Of a DNA stretch of 64,000 nucleotides, positions 17,275 through 26,170 are shown in pieces. Source of the DNA: Prevotella sp. (lineage in GTDB: Bacteria; Bacteroidota; Bacteroidia; Bacteroidales; Bacteroidaceae). The first letter of the stretch is position 1. Each line of letters starts with the position of its first letter. The notes beneath the pieces were generated by a model. The model worked only from the letters and a program-made list of their open reading frames with translations. It made no database searches and was not told the origin of the DNA. The position numbers and the translations under genes are program-made. The stretch covers positions 17,557-81,556 of the forward strand of contig JAIKZG010000025.1 of assembly GCA_024682415.1 (NCBI GenBank). Direction: 5' to 3'.

Positions 17275-18648
17275 ATGAAAAAGTATATTTCAAATTTTGT
17301 TGCGGCGATGCTGTGTAGCATTGCCGCAACTGCTCAAAACCCTATTGTTCAAACTTGTTTTTCTACCGACCCAGCGCCAATGGTGCACAATGGGCGCGTG
17401 TATGTTTACAACGGTCATGACGAGGAAAACGCTGACTTCTTCTGGATGCAGGACTGGCGCATTTTCTCTTCCGACGACATGGTAAACTGGCGCGACGAAG
17501 GCTCACCTCTCGCCATTGAGGATTTCTCTTGGGGCGACGACAGAGCGTGGGCAAGCCAGTGCATAGAGCGTGGTGGCAAATTCTATTGGTACATCTGCCT
17601 TCACTCTAAGCTGAGCGGCGGCATGGCTATCGGCGTTGCCGTGGGCGACACTCCTACAGGCCCATTCCACGACGCTCTCGGCAAGCCATTATATGAAGAC
17701 GGCACATGGGACAACATCGACCCTACTGTGTTTATCGACAAAGACGGCACGGCACACCTCTATTGGGGCAACCCTCGCTTGCATCACGCTGTGCTCAACG
17801 ACGACATGATTACTATTAAGAGTCATGAGATGGTGAAGCAGGACGCTGCCAGCTTCGGACAGGGCAAGCCTTCAAAGGAAGAGCCGGGCAAATTCTATGG
17901 CTCGTCTTACACAGAAGGTCCATGGGCGATGCGTCGCGGAAAGAACTATTATATGCTCTACGCCGCTGCCGGCATTCCTGAGCACATTGGATATTCTATG
18001 GCCAAATCTCCACGAGGCCCTTGGAAATACATGGGACAGATAATGCCACAGGGCGAAACTAATTCGTTTACAAATCACTGCGGCGTGATTGACTTCATGG
18101 GTCACAGCTATTTCTTCTATCACACAGGTTGGCTTCCTGGCGGTGGCGGCTTCGGTCGCTCAATGTCGGTAGAGGAATTCAAATACAATGCCGACGGCAC
18201 ATTCCCAATCATCAAGCCTACTCGCGAGGGCGTGAAACCGCTCAAGGCATTCTGTCCTTACACTCGCGTGGAAGCAGAGACAATGGCATTCAGTAAGGGC
18301 GTGCGCTCTGAGCAGAACGACCTGACAGGCGTTTATGTGAGCGACATTCACAATGGCGACTGGATAAAGTTGCAGAATGTGGATTTGAGCAAGCTTTCTT
18401 CTGCCTCACGATTCACCATAAGCGCTGCGAGCACGCTCCGTGGCGGCACTATCGAGCTTCATGCCGACAGCATTGGCGGCGCATTGCTCGGCACAGTGCA
18501 GATTGCCCACACAGGCGGATGGGAGCAGTGGAAGCAATTCACAGCTGAGCTGAAACCTGCCGTAAGCGGCAACCACGATTTATACTTCGTGTTCAAGGGC
18601 AGAAAAGGCCCGAAACTCTTCAACCTCGACTGGTGGGAGATTAAATAA
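17275..18648 (+). CDS. GH43 arabinofuranosidase with C-terminal CBM6-like module
   Basis: 457 residues with signal peptide ending near ATAQ. Catalytic residues: base Asp32 (STDPAPM), modulator Asp149 (NIDPTVF), acid Glu214 (SYTEGPWAM). The propeller (about 23-320) is followed by a carbohydrate-binding module resembling CBM6 (about 325-457; starts YTRVEAETMA, ends LFNLDWWEIK). This layout matches arabinoxylan arabinofuranohydrolases of the XynD type, which strip arabinose side chains from xylan. It is third of the GH43 trio and makes arabinoxylan the most likely substrate of the operon. Confidence 0.9.
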   Translation: MKKYISNFVAAMLCSIAATAQNPIVQTCFSTDPAPMVHNGRVYVYNGHDEENADFFWMQDWRIFSSDDMVNWRDEGSPLAIEDFSWGDDRAWASQCIERGGKFYWYICLHSKLSGGMAIGVAVGDTPTGPFHDALGKPLYEDGTWDNIDPTVFIDKDGTAHLYWGNPRLHHAVLNDDMITIKSHEMVKQDAASFGQGKPSKEEPGKFYGSSYTEGPWAMRRGKNYYMLYAAAGIPEHIGYSMAKSPRGPWKYMGQIMPQGETNSFTNHCGVIDFMGHSYFFYHTGWLPGGGGFGRSMSVEEFKYNADGTFPIIKPTREGVKPLKAFCPYTRVEAETMAFSKGVRSEQNDLTGVYVSDIHNGDWIKLQNVDLSKLSSASRFTISAASTLRGGTIELHADSIGGALLGTVQIAHTGGWEQWKQFTAELKPAVSGNHDLYFVFKGRKGPKLFNLDWWEIK

Positions 18649-18678
18649 AGAATGATTATTTATCACAGATTATAAATA

Positions 18679-20604
18679 ATGAAAAAGATACTTCTTATAT
18701 TCGCCTCTATGTTTGCTCTCGGCGGCATGGCACAAAACGTAGCTTCGCCCGACGGCAAAATAGTGGTAAACGTAAAGAACGAAAAAGGACAGGCCACCTA
18801 CTCTGTAGACTACGAGGGGCAGCCTATGCTTACTTCTTCACGTCTGGGACTGAAAACCCGATACGCTGATTTTACAAAAGGAATAAAGCTTGTAAAAGCT
18901 ACTGACGCAAAGACAATAGACAAGCAGTATTCCATGACAAGAACAAAGGCTGAGAACATAAGCTACAAAGCAAACACTGCCGACTTTATGTTTGAGGACG
19001 CTTCGGGCAACAGAATGACAGTCACTTTCAACGTGGCTGACAACAGCGTGGCATTCAGATATTCGCTCGACAGACCAAAGAAAGGAACTCCGCTCAACGA
19101 TATGATTCTCAGCGAAGCTACTTCTTTCAATTTCCCTTCGCAGACCACCACATTCCTTTGTCCACAGTCAAAACCGGGATGGGGATTTGCCCGTTCTGCA
19201 CCTTCTTATGAAACAGAATATGCCACCGACGCTCCTCTCACCGCAAAGTCGGCTAACGGAGTGGGATTTACATTCCCTGCCCTATTCCATGTAGGCACTG
19301 ACAGATGGGCACTTGTAAGCGAAACAGGCGTTACAAGCGAATATTGCGCTTCTCGCCTTGGCGATTACAATCCTGAATATGGCTTCCCTCTCCTATTCCC
19401 ACAGGAGGGCGAGAACAACGGCTTCGGCGACGCATCTCCTATCGTAATGCTTCCATTCAAAACCCCATGGCGCACAATCGCACTCGGAAACGGATTGAAG
19501 CCTGTTGTGGAATCTACCGTTCATTTCGATGTGGTAGAACCTTTGTATGAAGCGAAGCATGAATACAAACCAGGACGCTACACATGGAGCTGGCTCATCT
19601 GGCAAGACATGGCTACCAACTACGATGATCAGGTGAAGTTTATCAACCTTGCTTCTGAAATGGGATATGAATATTGCCTTGTAGACGCAGTCTGGGACAC
19701 TCAGATAGGCTACAAGCGCATGGAGGAATTATCTCGCTATGCTCAGAGCAAGGGCGTGAATTTGCTTTTGTGGTACAACAGCAACGGCTATGCCAACGAC
19801 GCTCCACAAGGCCCACTTGGCGTAATGTGCAACAGCATTCGTCGCAAGAAAGAGATGGCATGGATGCAGCGCAACGGCATTAAGGGCATAAAAGTAGATT
19901 TCTTCGGTGGCGACAAGCAGGCTACGATGAAACTCTACGAAGACATTCTTTCTGACGCCAACGACTACGGACTGCAGGTGATTTTCCACGGCTGCACCAT
20001 TCCTCGCGGTTGGGAGCGTATGTATCCTAACTTCACCGCAAGCGAAGCAGCATTGGCTTCAGAGAATGTGTATTTCAGCGAGTATCACGCTAAGAAAGAG
20101 GGCTTCGAGCTTTGCATGTATCCTTTCACGCGCAACGTGATAGGCAGCTTCGACTGGGGTGGCGTTATCCTCAACAAATATCTCAGCCGTGACAACAAGA
20201 GTCGCCATAAGCGCTACACCACAGATATGTTTGAGCTTGCCACAGCGATAACCAATCAGTGCAGCGTAAACTGCGTGGAGCTTACTCCTAACGGCAAGGA
20301 AGAGGTATCTCCTCTCGTTCTCGACCTGGCGCGCGAAATTCCTACCACATGGCAGGAGACACGCTTCATCGACGGCTATCCTGGCAAATACTTCGTCGTA
20401 GCGCGTAAGCATGGCGGCGAATGGTATGTAGCAGGTATCAACGGCTCTGATAAAGCCGTTACACTCAATCTCTCTCTGCCTATGTTTAAAGGCAAGAAAG
20501 TAAGCTACTATGCCAACGAGAAGCAGCTCAAGACATTGAGCGTGGATAAGAAAGGCATGGCAAAAGTAAAGCTTTTGCCTATGGATGGTTTCATACTGAA
20601 ATAG
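18679..20604 (+). CDS. GH97 glycoside hydrolase (alpha-galactosidase-like)
   Basis: 641 residues with a signal peptide (ends GGMAQ). There is an N-terminal GH97 beta-sandwich (ASPDGKIVVNV...), a catalytic TIM barrel (about 300-540; YCLVDAVWD, LLLWYNSNG, KVDFFGGDK) and a C-terminal beta domain. Asp407 in IKVDFF sits where retaining GH97 alpha-galactosidases carry their nucleophile. Inverting SusB-type alpha-glucosidases use Glu residues elsewhere. An alpha-galactosidase acting on galactosylated hemicellulose side chains is therefore favoured over starch. Spacing to neighbours is 30 and 21 bp. Confidence 0.9.
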   Translation: MKKILLIFASMFALGGMAQNVASPDGKIVVNVKNEKGQATYSVDYEGQPMLTSSRLGLKTRYADFTKGIKLVKATDAKTIDKQYSMTRTKAENISYKANTADFMFEDASGNRMTVTFNVADNSVAFRYSLDRPKKGTPLNDMILSEATSFNFPSQTTTFLCPQSKPGWGFARSAPSYETEYATDAPLTAKSANGVGFTFPALFHVGTDRWALVSETGVTSEYCASRLGDYNPEYGFPLLFPQEGENNGFGDASPIVMLPFKTPWRTIALGNGLKPVVESTVHFDVVEPLYEAKHEYKPGRYTWSWLIWQDMATNYDDQVKFINLASEMGYEYCLVDAVWDTQIGYKRMEELSRYAQSKGVNLLLWYNSNGYANDAPQGPLGVMCNSIRRKKEMAWMQRNGIKGIKVDFFGGDKQATMKLYEDILSDANDYGLQVIFHGCTIPRGWERMYPNFTASEAALASENVYFSEYHAKKEGFELCMYPFTRNVIGSFDWGGVILNKYLSRDNKSRHKRYTTDMFELATAITNQCSVNCVELTPNGKEEVSPLVLDLAREIPTTWQETRFIDGYPGKYFVVARKHGGEWYVAGINGSDKAVTLNLSLPMFKGKKVSYYANEKQLKTLSVDKKGMAKVKLLPMDGFILK

Positions 20605-20625
20605 AACAACCATAACTTAAACAAT

Positions 20626-22086
20626 ATGAAAACAACTTTTATTATCCTTTCGCTCCTCATGCTCGGCATTGGAGCTTCGGCACAGACAGGCGGCAAAGCG
20701 CTGTCCGACGTAAACCCACAGTTTAACACCTCAACTGAGGCTTCACGCACATCTACCGCTTATGGCGATGTGGCAGGATTTATCGACAATGGCGTTTACA
20801 CTTATCGTGGCATTCCTTATGCTTATGCCGACAGATTTGAAGAACCACGTGCGCCTAAGGCATGGAGCGGTGTTCGCTCTTCACGCTGGTGGGGGAAGGC
20901 AAGTCAGCAACCTCCTTACGATGGCGTAACGAGCGATGAGATTTCATTCTTCTTCCATAGCAATATGGGCGATTTAGACGATCATTGCCAATTCCTCAAT
21001 GTGTGGACACCGGGCATTAATCCCAAAGGCAAAGAGGGCAAACAGCGCCCTGTGATGGTGTGGCTTCATGGTGGCGGTTTCCAGGCAGGAAGCAGTCAGG
21101 AGTTGCCTGTTTACAACGGCAGAAATCTTGCTGCCAAGGGCGATGTGGTAGTTGTTTCTGTAAACCATCGTCTCAACTGCATCGGCTTCCTTGATTTGTC
21201 TGCTTTCGGTGAGAAATACGCTCACACTGGTAATCTCGGCATGCTCGACATCGTGGCAGCTCTGAAATGGGTGAAAGAGAATATAGCCTACTTCGGTGGC
21301 GACCCAAATAATGTAACAATTTTCGGTCAGTCGGGCGGTGGCGGCAAGGTGTCTACTCTTGCGTGTATGCCTGTAGCCAAAGGCTTGTTCAACAAGGCAA
21401 TGGTGATGAGCGGCTCATTCTCATTAGCCAACAAGCAAGAGAACGCCCGAAAGGTGGGTTTGCTCACAGCGGAGTATCTCGGCCTTGACGCAAAAAACAT
21501 TGATAAAATCAAGACCATTCCATATAGCGACCTTTGGAAAGCTGCTTACAAGGCACAGAAAGAGGTGAATGCCAATCAGAGTGGCTTCGGACGCGTGGCA
21601 TGGGGTCCTGTGGCAGGTGAATCTAATCTGCCTGAAGTGCCATTCAGAAACGGCAGCGAACTACAGTCTGCCGACATTCCTTTCATCATCGGCTCTACTC
21701 TCAATGAGTTCTCTGGCGCACAGGAAGACAAGATGGTGCGCGCAGCCGCAATCAGTCAGGCTACGGTGAATTTCAATCACAAGAAAGCTCCTGTATGGCT
21801 TTATCGCTTCAACTATCAAGTGCCTTCTCTCGACGGACAATTCCATGCTGACCACAGCAACGACATCGGTTTCTTCTTCAACAACGTTGCTAACTGTCCT
21901 TTCATCACGGGAGCTACTCCTGCCGGTATCAACCTCGGCGAGACAATGAGCAGCTATCTGCTCAACTTCGTCCGCACGGGCAACCCTAACGGCAAAGGTC
22001 TACCAGAATGGAAGACTTTCTCTCCCGACACAGAGGCTACAATGATATTCAACGTGCCAAAATGCGAGATGAAAAATAAGGATTAA
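20626..22086 (+). CDS. type-B carboxylesterase, secreted
   Basis: 486 residues with signal peptide (ends GASAQ). Alpha/beta hydrolase of the carboxylesterase-B family: YRGIPYA, the oxyanion segment VWLHGGGFQ and the nucleophile elbow GQSGGG (Ser236). A Glu in GSTLNEFSG and a His in DHSNDIGFFF are the probable remaining triad members. The usual elbow is GESAGG, so GQSGGG is a variant. Length is at the short end for the family. As last gene of the xylan-type operon it may remove acyl or feruloyl groups, but this family also hydrolyses many other esters. Confidence 0.85.
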   Translation: MKTTFIILSLLMLGIGASAQTGGKALSDVNPQFNTSTEASRTSTAYGDVAGFIDNGVYTYRGIPYAYADRFEEPRAPKAWSGVRSSRWWGKASQQPPYDGVTSDEISFFFHSNMGDLDDHCQFLNVWTPGINPKGKEGKQRPVMVWLHGGGFQAGSSQELPVYNGRNLAAKGDVVVVSVNHRLNCIGFLDLSAFGEKYAHTGNLGMLDIVAALKWVKENIAYFGGDPNNVTIFGQSGGGGKVSTLACMPVAKGLFNKAMVMSGSFSLANKQENARKVGLLTAEYLGLDAKNIDKIKTIPYSDLWKAAYKAQKEVNANQSGFGRVAWGPVAGESNLPEVPFRNGSELQSADIPFIIGSTLNEFSGAQEDKMVRAAAISQATVNFNHKKAPVWLYRFNYQVPSLDGQFHADHSNDIGFFFNNVANCPFITGATPAGINLGETMSSYLLNFVRTGNPNGKGLPEWKTFSPDTEATMIFNVPKCEMKNKD

Positions 22087-22132
22087 AGACTTCTAATTTC
22101 ACATTAGTTATAATTAATGGGAAATTAACCTG

Positions 22133-22201
22133 CATCTCTATCCTTTCACTTACCTTTGCTTTTAATAAACAAAAAAACAAAGGCAAAAAAGGATAGAGAT
22201 G
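22133..22201 (+). promoter_or_regulatory. long inverted repeat sequestering the chromate transporter start
   Basis: CATCTCTATCCTTT (22133-22146) is a perfect complement of AAAGGATAGAGATG (22188-22201). An inner CCTTTG/CAAAGG pair (22153-22158, 22178-22183) adds to it. The right arm holds the ribosome site AAAGGA and the ATG of the next gene. A TACCTTTG -7-like box (22151-22158) lies inside the loop. Transcripts reading through from upstream would hide the start codon, while those starting inside the loop would not. Confidence 0.6.
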
Positions 22202-22744
22202 TTATTTAATTTTTTTACCACCTGCAATAAGATAGGTGCGTTCACCCTCGGTGGTGGCTATGCAATGATTCCTATAATGGAAGAAGAGTTTGTAAATAAG
22301 AATCATTGGATGACAAAGGAGGAATTTATGGACATAATGGTTGTGGCGCAGACCACGCCTGGCATATTCAGCATAGATATGGCGAGCCACATAGGATATA
22401 AACTAAAAGGAGTATGGGGTGGCATTGTCGGAGCATTGGGAATAGCTCTGCCTTCAATAATCATTATCTTACTTATAGCGATGTTTTTCCATTCATTCAA
22501 AGAGAATGTGTGGGTGGAAAGATTCTTCAAAGGCGTGCGCCCCACAGTTGTCGCGCTCATCGCTGCTCCTTGCTTCACAATGGCAAAGACAGCGAAGATT
22601 TCTCGCCACACTATATGGATACCTATTATTAGTTGTGTGCTTATATGGGCATTGGGCGTTTCGCCTATATGGATTATATTGTGTACTGGAATTACGGGAT
22701 ATGCTTATGGCGCATACAAGAGGAAAGCATTGTGTAACAAATAA
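22199..22744 (+). CDS. chromate transporter, half-size CHR subunit A
   Basis: 181 residues, about five or six membrane helices. The CHR-domain pattern FFTTCNKIGAFTLGGGYAMIPIMEEEFV is followed by AQTTPGIFSIDMASHIGY. Bidomain ChrA proteins are about 400 residues; this is a single-domain form that works with a second half encoded 15 bp downstream. The family exports chromate, though in host-associated Bacteroidota the natural anion is uncertain. Its ATG is buried in an inverted repeat. Confidence 0.9.
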   Translation: MLFNFFTTCNKIGAFTLGGGYAMIPIMEEEFVNKNHWMTKEEFMDIMVVAQTTPGIFSIDMASHIGYKLKGVWGGIVGALGIALPSIIIILLIAMFFHSFKENVWVERFFKGVRPTVVALIAAPCFTMAKTAKISRHTIWIPIISCVLIWALGVSPIWIILCTGITGYAYGAYKRKALCNK

Positions 22745-22759
22745 AAGACTACTCAAATA

Positions 22760-23332
22760 ATGATATTCTTAAAGTTATTTATAATCTTCTCCAAGATAGG
22801 TATTTTTAATTATGGTGGCGGCTACGCAATGCTGTCACTCATTCAAAACGAGGTGGTAGTGCGCAACCATTGGCTCACCAACGCCGAGTTTACCGATATT
22901 GTAGCCATCAGCCAATCCACTCCTGGACCTATCGGCATCAACGCAGCTACTTATGTGGGTTACACGGCTGTGCTGAATGCCGGTTATCCGGAATGGATGG
23001 CTACACTTGGCTCAATATTGGCTTCACTCTCCATTATATGGCTTCCATTTATCCTTATGATATGGATAAGCCATTATCTCATGAGCCATAAGGACTCACC
23101 TATAGTAAAAGATATATTCAGAGCACTGCGTCCCACTATCGTAGGCTTGATAGCAGCGGCAGCCCTATTGCTTATGACAAAAGATAATTTCGGCAATCCA
23201 ACGGAAGACTTGCAACTATTCATAATCAGCGTTCTGCTGTTTATTGTTTCATTCTTTGCCACAAGACGTTATAAAATAAATCCAATCCTTGTAATGCTTA
23301 TCAGCGGTGTATTGGGATTGATTGTTTATTAA
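22760..23332 (+). CDS. chromate transporter, half-size CHR subunit B
   Basis: 190 residues, about six membrane helices. CHR-domain pattern: FIIFSKIGIFNYGGGYAMLSLIQ and AISQSTPGPIGINAATYVGY. It is homologous to the preceding gene, and the two would form an antiparallel pair in the inner membrane. Its stop overlaps the stop of the convergent AAA_14 gene (23329-23332), leaving no room for a separate terminator. Confidence 0.9.
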   Translation: MIFLKLFIIFSKIGIFNYGGGYAMLSLIQNEVVVRNHWLTNAEFTDIVAISQSTPGPIGINAATYVGYTAVLNAGYPEWMATLGSILASLSIIWLPFILMIWISHYLMSHKDSPIVKDIFRALRPTIVGLIAAAALLLMTKDNFGNPTEDLQLFIISVLLFIVSFFATRRYKINPILVMLISGVLGLIVY

Positions 23333-24687
23333 AAGTAAATCCCGGATTCTGAGGTTTTGTTCTTATCAACAAACATTATATAATAGATTGGCATATAGGT
23401 GACTTTATCTTTCGTAAACACTTCGCGCTCATTCGACAAGACAAGACCGCCATTGATATGATAATCGGGTATGCTCATTAGCTTGCCAAGAGCACTATAC
23501 ACCGCATAATCTTTGCCACTCTTGACTTCTATCGGAAGAATACTTAGGCTATTATAATCATCTACGAGGAAGTCTACTTCCCCATTATTACGATTATCAT
23601 AGTAGAAACACTGATGCCCATGAGCATACAATTCCTGAGCGACGACATTCTCATACACACTGCCGAGATTTATGCTGCGAATATCTTCCATTATCGGGCG
23701 GATATTATGATGATAAAGCTGCGAGGTGAGCATTCCCACATCATTCATATAAAGCTTCAACAGATTTTTGTGAACTGATTCTGTGAGAGGGTAACGCGGA
23801 TTACTTATCGCATGCACACACAAAGTAATGCCGGATGATATGAGATACTCAAATTCATCTTGATATTGCTCGAACCTGTCTCCCTTTTTATCACGAATAT
23901 CCTTTGCGACAATACGCTTTTTCTTGTTTTCCATTTGAGATGGTATCATCTCATAAATGCGCCTAACAAGCAGTTTCTTATGATAATCGTTTTCATATTT
24001 TGTAGCGCCGTCACCATATAGGGAGCGTATGTTTTCCTGCACCTCACGCACTTTTACGATATTGTGGGAAGCAAGGTATTCATTTACAGCATCGGGCATT
24101 CCGCCAACCAACAAATAACGGCGAAACATATTCAGCATGTAATTATGCAGTTCCTCAGTCAAAGACTCTTTGACATTATATTTCAAACGAAACATTTCTA
24201 TCACTGCCTTCCTCATTCCATTGGCAATGGTAAACTCCTCAAAATCGAGTGGCGTCATCCGTTTTCTTATAATACTTCCGATAGGTATTGATGTGGTTTT
24301 CTTCAGCGTCACGCCGAGCAGATTGCCACTGGCAATGAAATGGAATCGATGGTCTTCACGAAAGAATTTTAAAAGAGTGAGGTATTGCGGATATTGCTGT
24401 ATCTCGTCGAGGAATACAAGCGTATCATCATATTCGCCAAGCTTACCACCATGCTTCATTCCTAAGGCGAGATAAAAATTCTCCTTAGTGTGAATATTCT
24501 TATATAGCTGTTCGCCCTCATCATCGAGCACAAAATTTATCTCTATATAATTTTTGAACAGCCGTCTGCCGACCTCACGAATTATATACGACTTACCTAT
24601 CTGACGCGCTCCTTCTATAACGAGAATTTTATCAGAATCAGACTTTAAATGAGCCTTTATTTCTTGTTCAATTTTCCTATATAACAT
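23329..24687 (-). CDS. AAA_14/DUF4143 ATP-binding protein
   Basis: 452 residues from the ATG at 24687; an upstream in-frame TTG at 24708 lies in repeat DNA and is unlikely. Walker A is EGARQIGKSY and Walker B TLVFLDEIQQYP, in an N-terminal AAA_14 domain. The C-terminal DUF4143 domain has GEVDFLV...LPIEVKSGK, resembling a PD-(D/E)xK nuclease core. These proteins are abundant and of unknown function in Bacteroidota, often varying between strains. Its 5' flank consists of 33-bp tandem repeats followed by the 40-bp array, so its promoter must lie in or beyond repeat DNA. Confidence 0.88.
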   Translation of the reverse strand: MLYRKIEQEIKAHLKSDSDKILVIEGARQIGKSYIIREVGRRLFKNYIEINFVLDDEGEQLYKNIHTKENFYLALGMKHGGKLGEYDDTLVFLDEIQQYPQYLTLLKFFREDHRFHFIASGNLLGVTLKKTTSIPIGSIIRKRMTPLDFEEFTIANGMRKAVIEMFRLKYNVKESLTEELHNYMLNMFRRYLLVGGMPDAVNEYLASHNIVKVREVQENIRSLYGDGATKYENDYHKKLLVRRIYEMIPSQMENKKKRIVAKDIRDKKGDRFEQYQDEFEYLISSGITLCVHAISNPRYPLTESVHKNLLKLYMNDVGMLTSQLYHHNIRPIMEDIRSINLGSVYENVVAQELYAHGHQCFYYDNRNNGEVDFLVDDYNSLSILPIEVKSGKDYAVYSALGKLMSIPDYHINGGLVLSNEREVFTKDKVTYMPIYYIMFVDKNKTSESGIYF

Positions 24688-24695
24688 AATATAAA

Positions 24696-24805
24696 CTACA
24701 CTTTTCAATGAAATTCAGCACCTCAAAACTACACTTTTCAATGAAATATGGCACTACAAAACTACACTTTTCAATGTGATTCAGTGCCACAAAGCTACAT
24801 TTTAA
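24696..24805. repeat. 33-bp tandem repeat upstream of the AAA_14 gene
   Basis: CTACACTTTTCAATG-type units begin at 24696, 24729 and 24762, with a degenerate one at 24795, an exact 33-bp period. The first unit starts 9 bp from the AAA_14 start codon. The last full unit and everything to 24845 recur identically at 28218-28305. Confidence 0.85.
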
Positions 24806-24886
24806 AGGGATTATGGTGAGTTTTTAAGTTTATATAACGATTTCTCTGTAGAGTTGTGCAGACAAATCTAACTTTTAAGATTTGCG
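24758..24886. repeat. left copy of a direct repeat bracketing a regulatory cassette
   Basis: 24758-24845 is identical (88 bp) to 28218-28305, and near-identity continues through one 40-bp unit. The two copies are in the same orientation, 3,460 bp apart. Confidence 0.85.
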
Positions 24887-25260
24887 TGCAGAGTTGTGCA
24901 GACAAATCTAACTTTTAAGATTTGCGTGCAGAGTTGTGCTGACAAATCCAACTTTTAAAATTTACGTGCAGAATTGTGCAGCGAAATCCAACTTTTAGGA
25001 TTTGCGTGTAGAGTTGTGCAGACAAATCCAACTTTTAAGATTTACGTGCAGAGTTGTACAGCGAAATCTAACTTTTAAGATTTTCGTGCAGAGTTGTGCT
25101 GACAAATCCAACTTTTAAGATTTCTGTGCAGAGTTGTGCAGACAAATCTAACTTTTAAGATTTCAGTGCAGAGTTGTGCAGACAAATCCAACTTTTAAGA
25201 TTTGCGTGCAGAGTTGTGCAGCGAAATCTTATTTTTAGGATTTGTCTGTAGACTTGTGAA
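24851..25260. repeat. 40-bp tandem array, about ten units
   Basis: GAGTTGTGCAG-type units start at 24851, 24891, 24931 and so on every 40 bp to 25211, with a degenerate start at 25251. I see no length variation. Each unit contains a dyad AAATCT-AACTTTTA-AGATTT (6-bp arms). Units differ by point substitutions (GACAAA/GCGAAA, CTAAC/CCAAC), so the array is old or diversifying. There are no unique spacers, so it is not CRISPR. Confidence 0.95.
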
Positions 25261-25276
25261 ATCAAAAGAGTTAGAA

Positions 25277-25308
25277 TTTGGAGAATAATTTTTCTTGTTG
25301 TATATTTG
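25277..25308 (+). promoter_or_regulatory. promoter of the DUF4840 lipoprotein gene
   Basis: TTTG (25277-25280), 20 nt, then TATATTTG (25301-25308), a near-perfect Bacteroidota promoter. It starts just past the last 40-bp unit and leaves a leader of about 130 nt before the ATG at 25443. Confidence 0.75.
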
Positions 25309-25442
25309 CGGTAAAGTGATGCTGTTTTCATTTTAACTTTTTTTGTAGCTTACCTCATGCAATATAATCATCATTGAGGCATTTATAAGGCGAGTACTCA
25401 AAGAAACAGATTTTAAACTATAAATAATAACAGAACAAAAAA

Positions 25443-26018
25443 ATGAATAAGAAAATATTTATGAGCATCATTTCGATGTTTATTCTCGCCGCAACAACCC
25501 TCCTCACAATGACATCATGCAACAATGACGACAACGACGGCTACAGAAACGCTAACGCACTTAAGGGCAACTACAATGGTAAGATCATTGTAAACAAAGA
25601 CACCTCTGACGTAGACATTGCTATCAACGACTACTACGTAGGAGTTGCCAAGTTCCCTGTAAAGCAACTCATCTGCGCAGCTATCACTGATCCTGCACAG
25701 CAGGCAGAGGCATTGAAGAACGCCAAGGACGGAACACTAAACATGGTATATATGGCTCCTGAAGACACAGTCAAGATTCCTGTGAAGCTCGCTCAGCAGG
25801 TGGTTCGCCTCAACGTGACAATCGACAAGAAGCAGCACACGATATTGGCTAAGTTCTCTTCTGACGCGAAGAACTACTACACAATAAAGACCGACTCTCT
25901 CAACATGAAGCTCGACGTGAAAGAGATGGCTTACGACAACCAGACGATAAAGAACTTCAAGGAGCTTTCATACGAAATCAAAGCAGCCAAGAAGAAAGAA
26001 ACTCCAAAGAAGAAATAA
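25443..26018 (+). CDS. DUF4840-like lipoprotein
   Basis: 191 residues with a lipoprotein signal peptide; lipobox TMTSC, lipidated Cys26, followed by an Asn/Asp-rich stretch. The mature domain (about 35-180) is beta-rich (GNYNGKIIVNKDTSDVDIAIND...). The tail is Lys/Glu-rich and ends PKKK. This resembles the DUF4840 family of Bacteroidota lipoproteins, function unknown. It has its own promoter and terminator. Lying inside the repeat-bracketed cassette with the sigma/anti-sigma pair, it might be an envelope target of that sigma factor, but nothing in the sequence proves this. Confidence 0.75.
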   Translation: MNKKIFMSIISMFILAATTLLTMTSCNNDDNDGYRNANALKGNYNGKIIVNKDTSDVDIAINDYYVGVAKFPVKQLICAAITDPAQQAEALKNAKDGTLNMVYMAPEDTVKIPVKLAQQVVRLNVTIDKKQHTILAKFSSDAKNYYTIKTDSLNMKLDVKEMAYDNQTIKNFKELSYEIKAAKKKETPKKK

Positions 26019-26062
26019 TTTCTCTCAAATTATAAATTATTTAACCCATTAGTTTGCATTAC

Positions 26063-26112
26063 ATCGCCCTAATCTGAGAATGCACATATTACAAAGATTA
26101 GGGCGATTTTTG
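26063..26112 (+). terminator. intrinsic terminator after the lipoprotein gene
   Basis: ATCGCCCTAATCT (26063-26075) pairs with AGATTAGGGCGAT (26095-26107), followed by TTTTTG. Confidence 0.85.
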
Positions 26113-26170
26113 TCATAACTTACGGATTATAGAGGCAGAACTACCTGCCAATATAAAGGCATACAACAAA

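Noticed and set aside
22199..23332. One chromate transporter gene split by a frameshift
   Set aside because: Each half has its own start, stop and ribosome site, and paired half-size CHR proteins are a known arrangement.
24851..25260. CRISPR array
   Set aside because: Repeats are directly adjacent with no unique spacers, and no cas genes are nearby.
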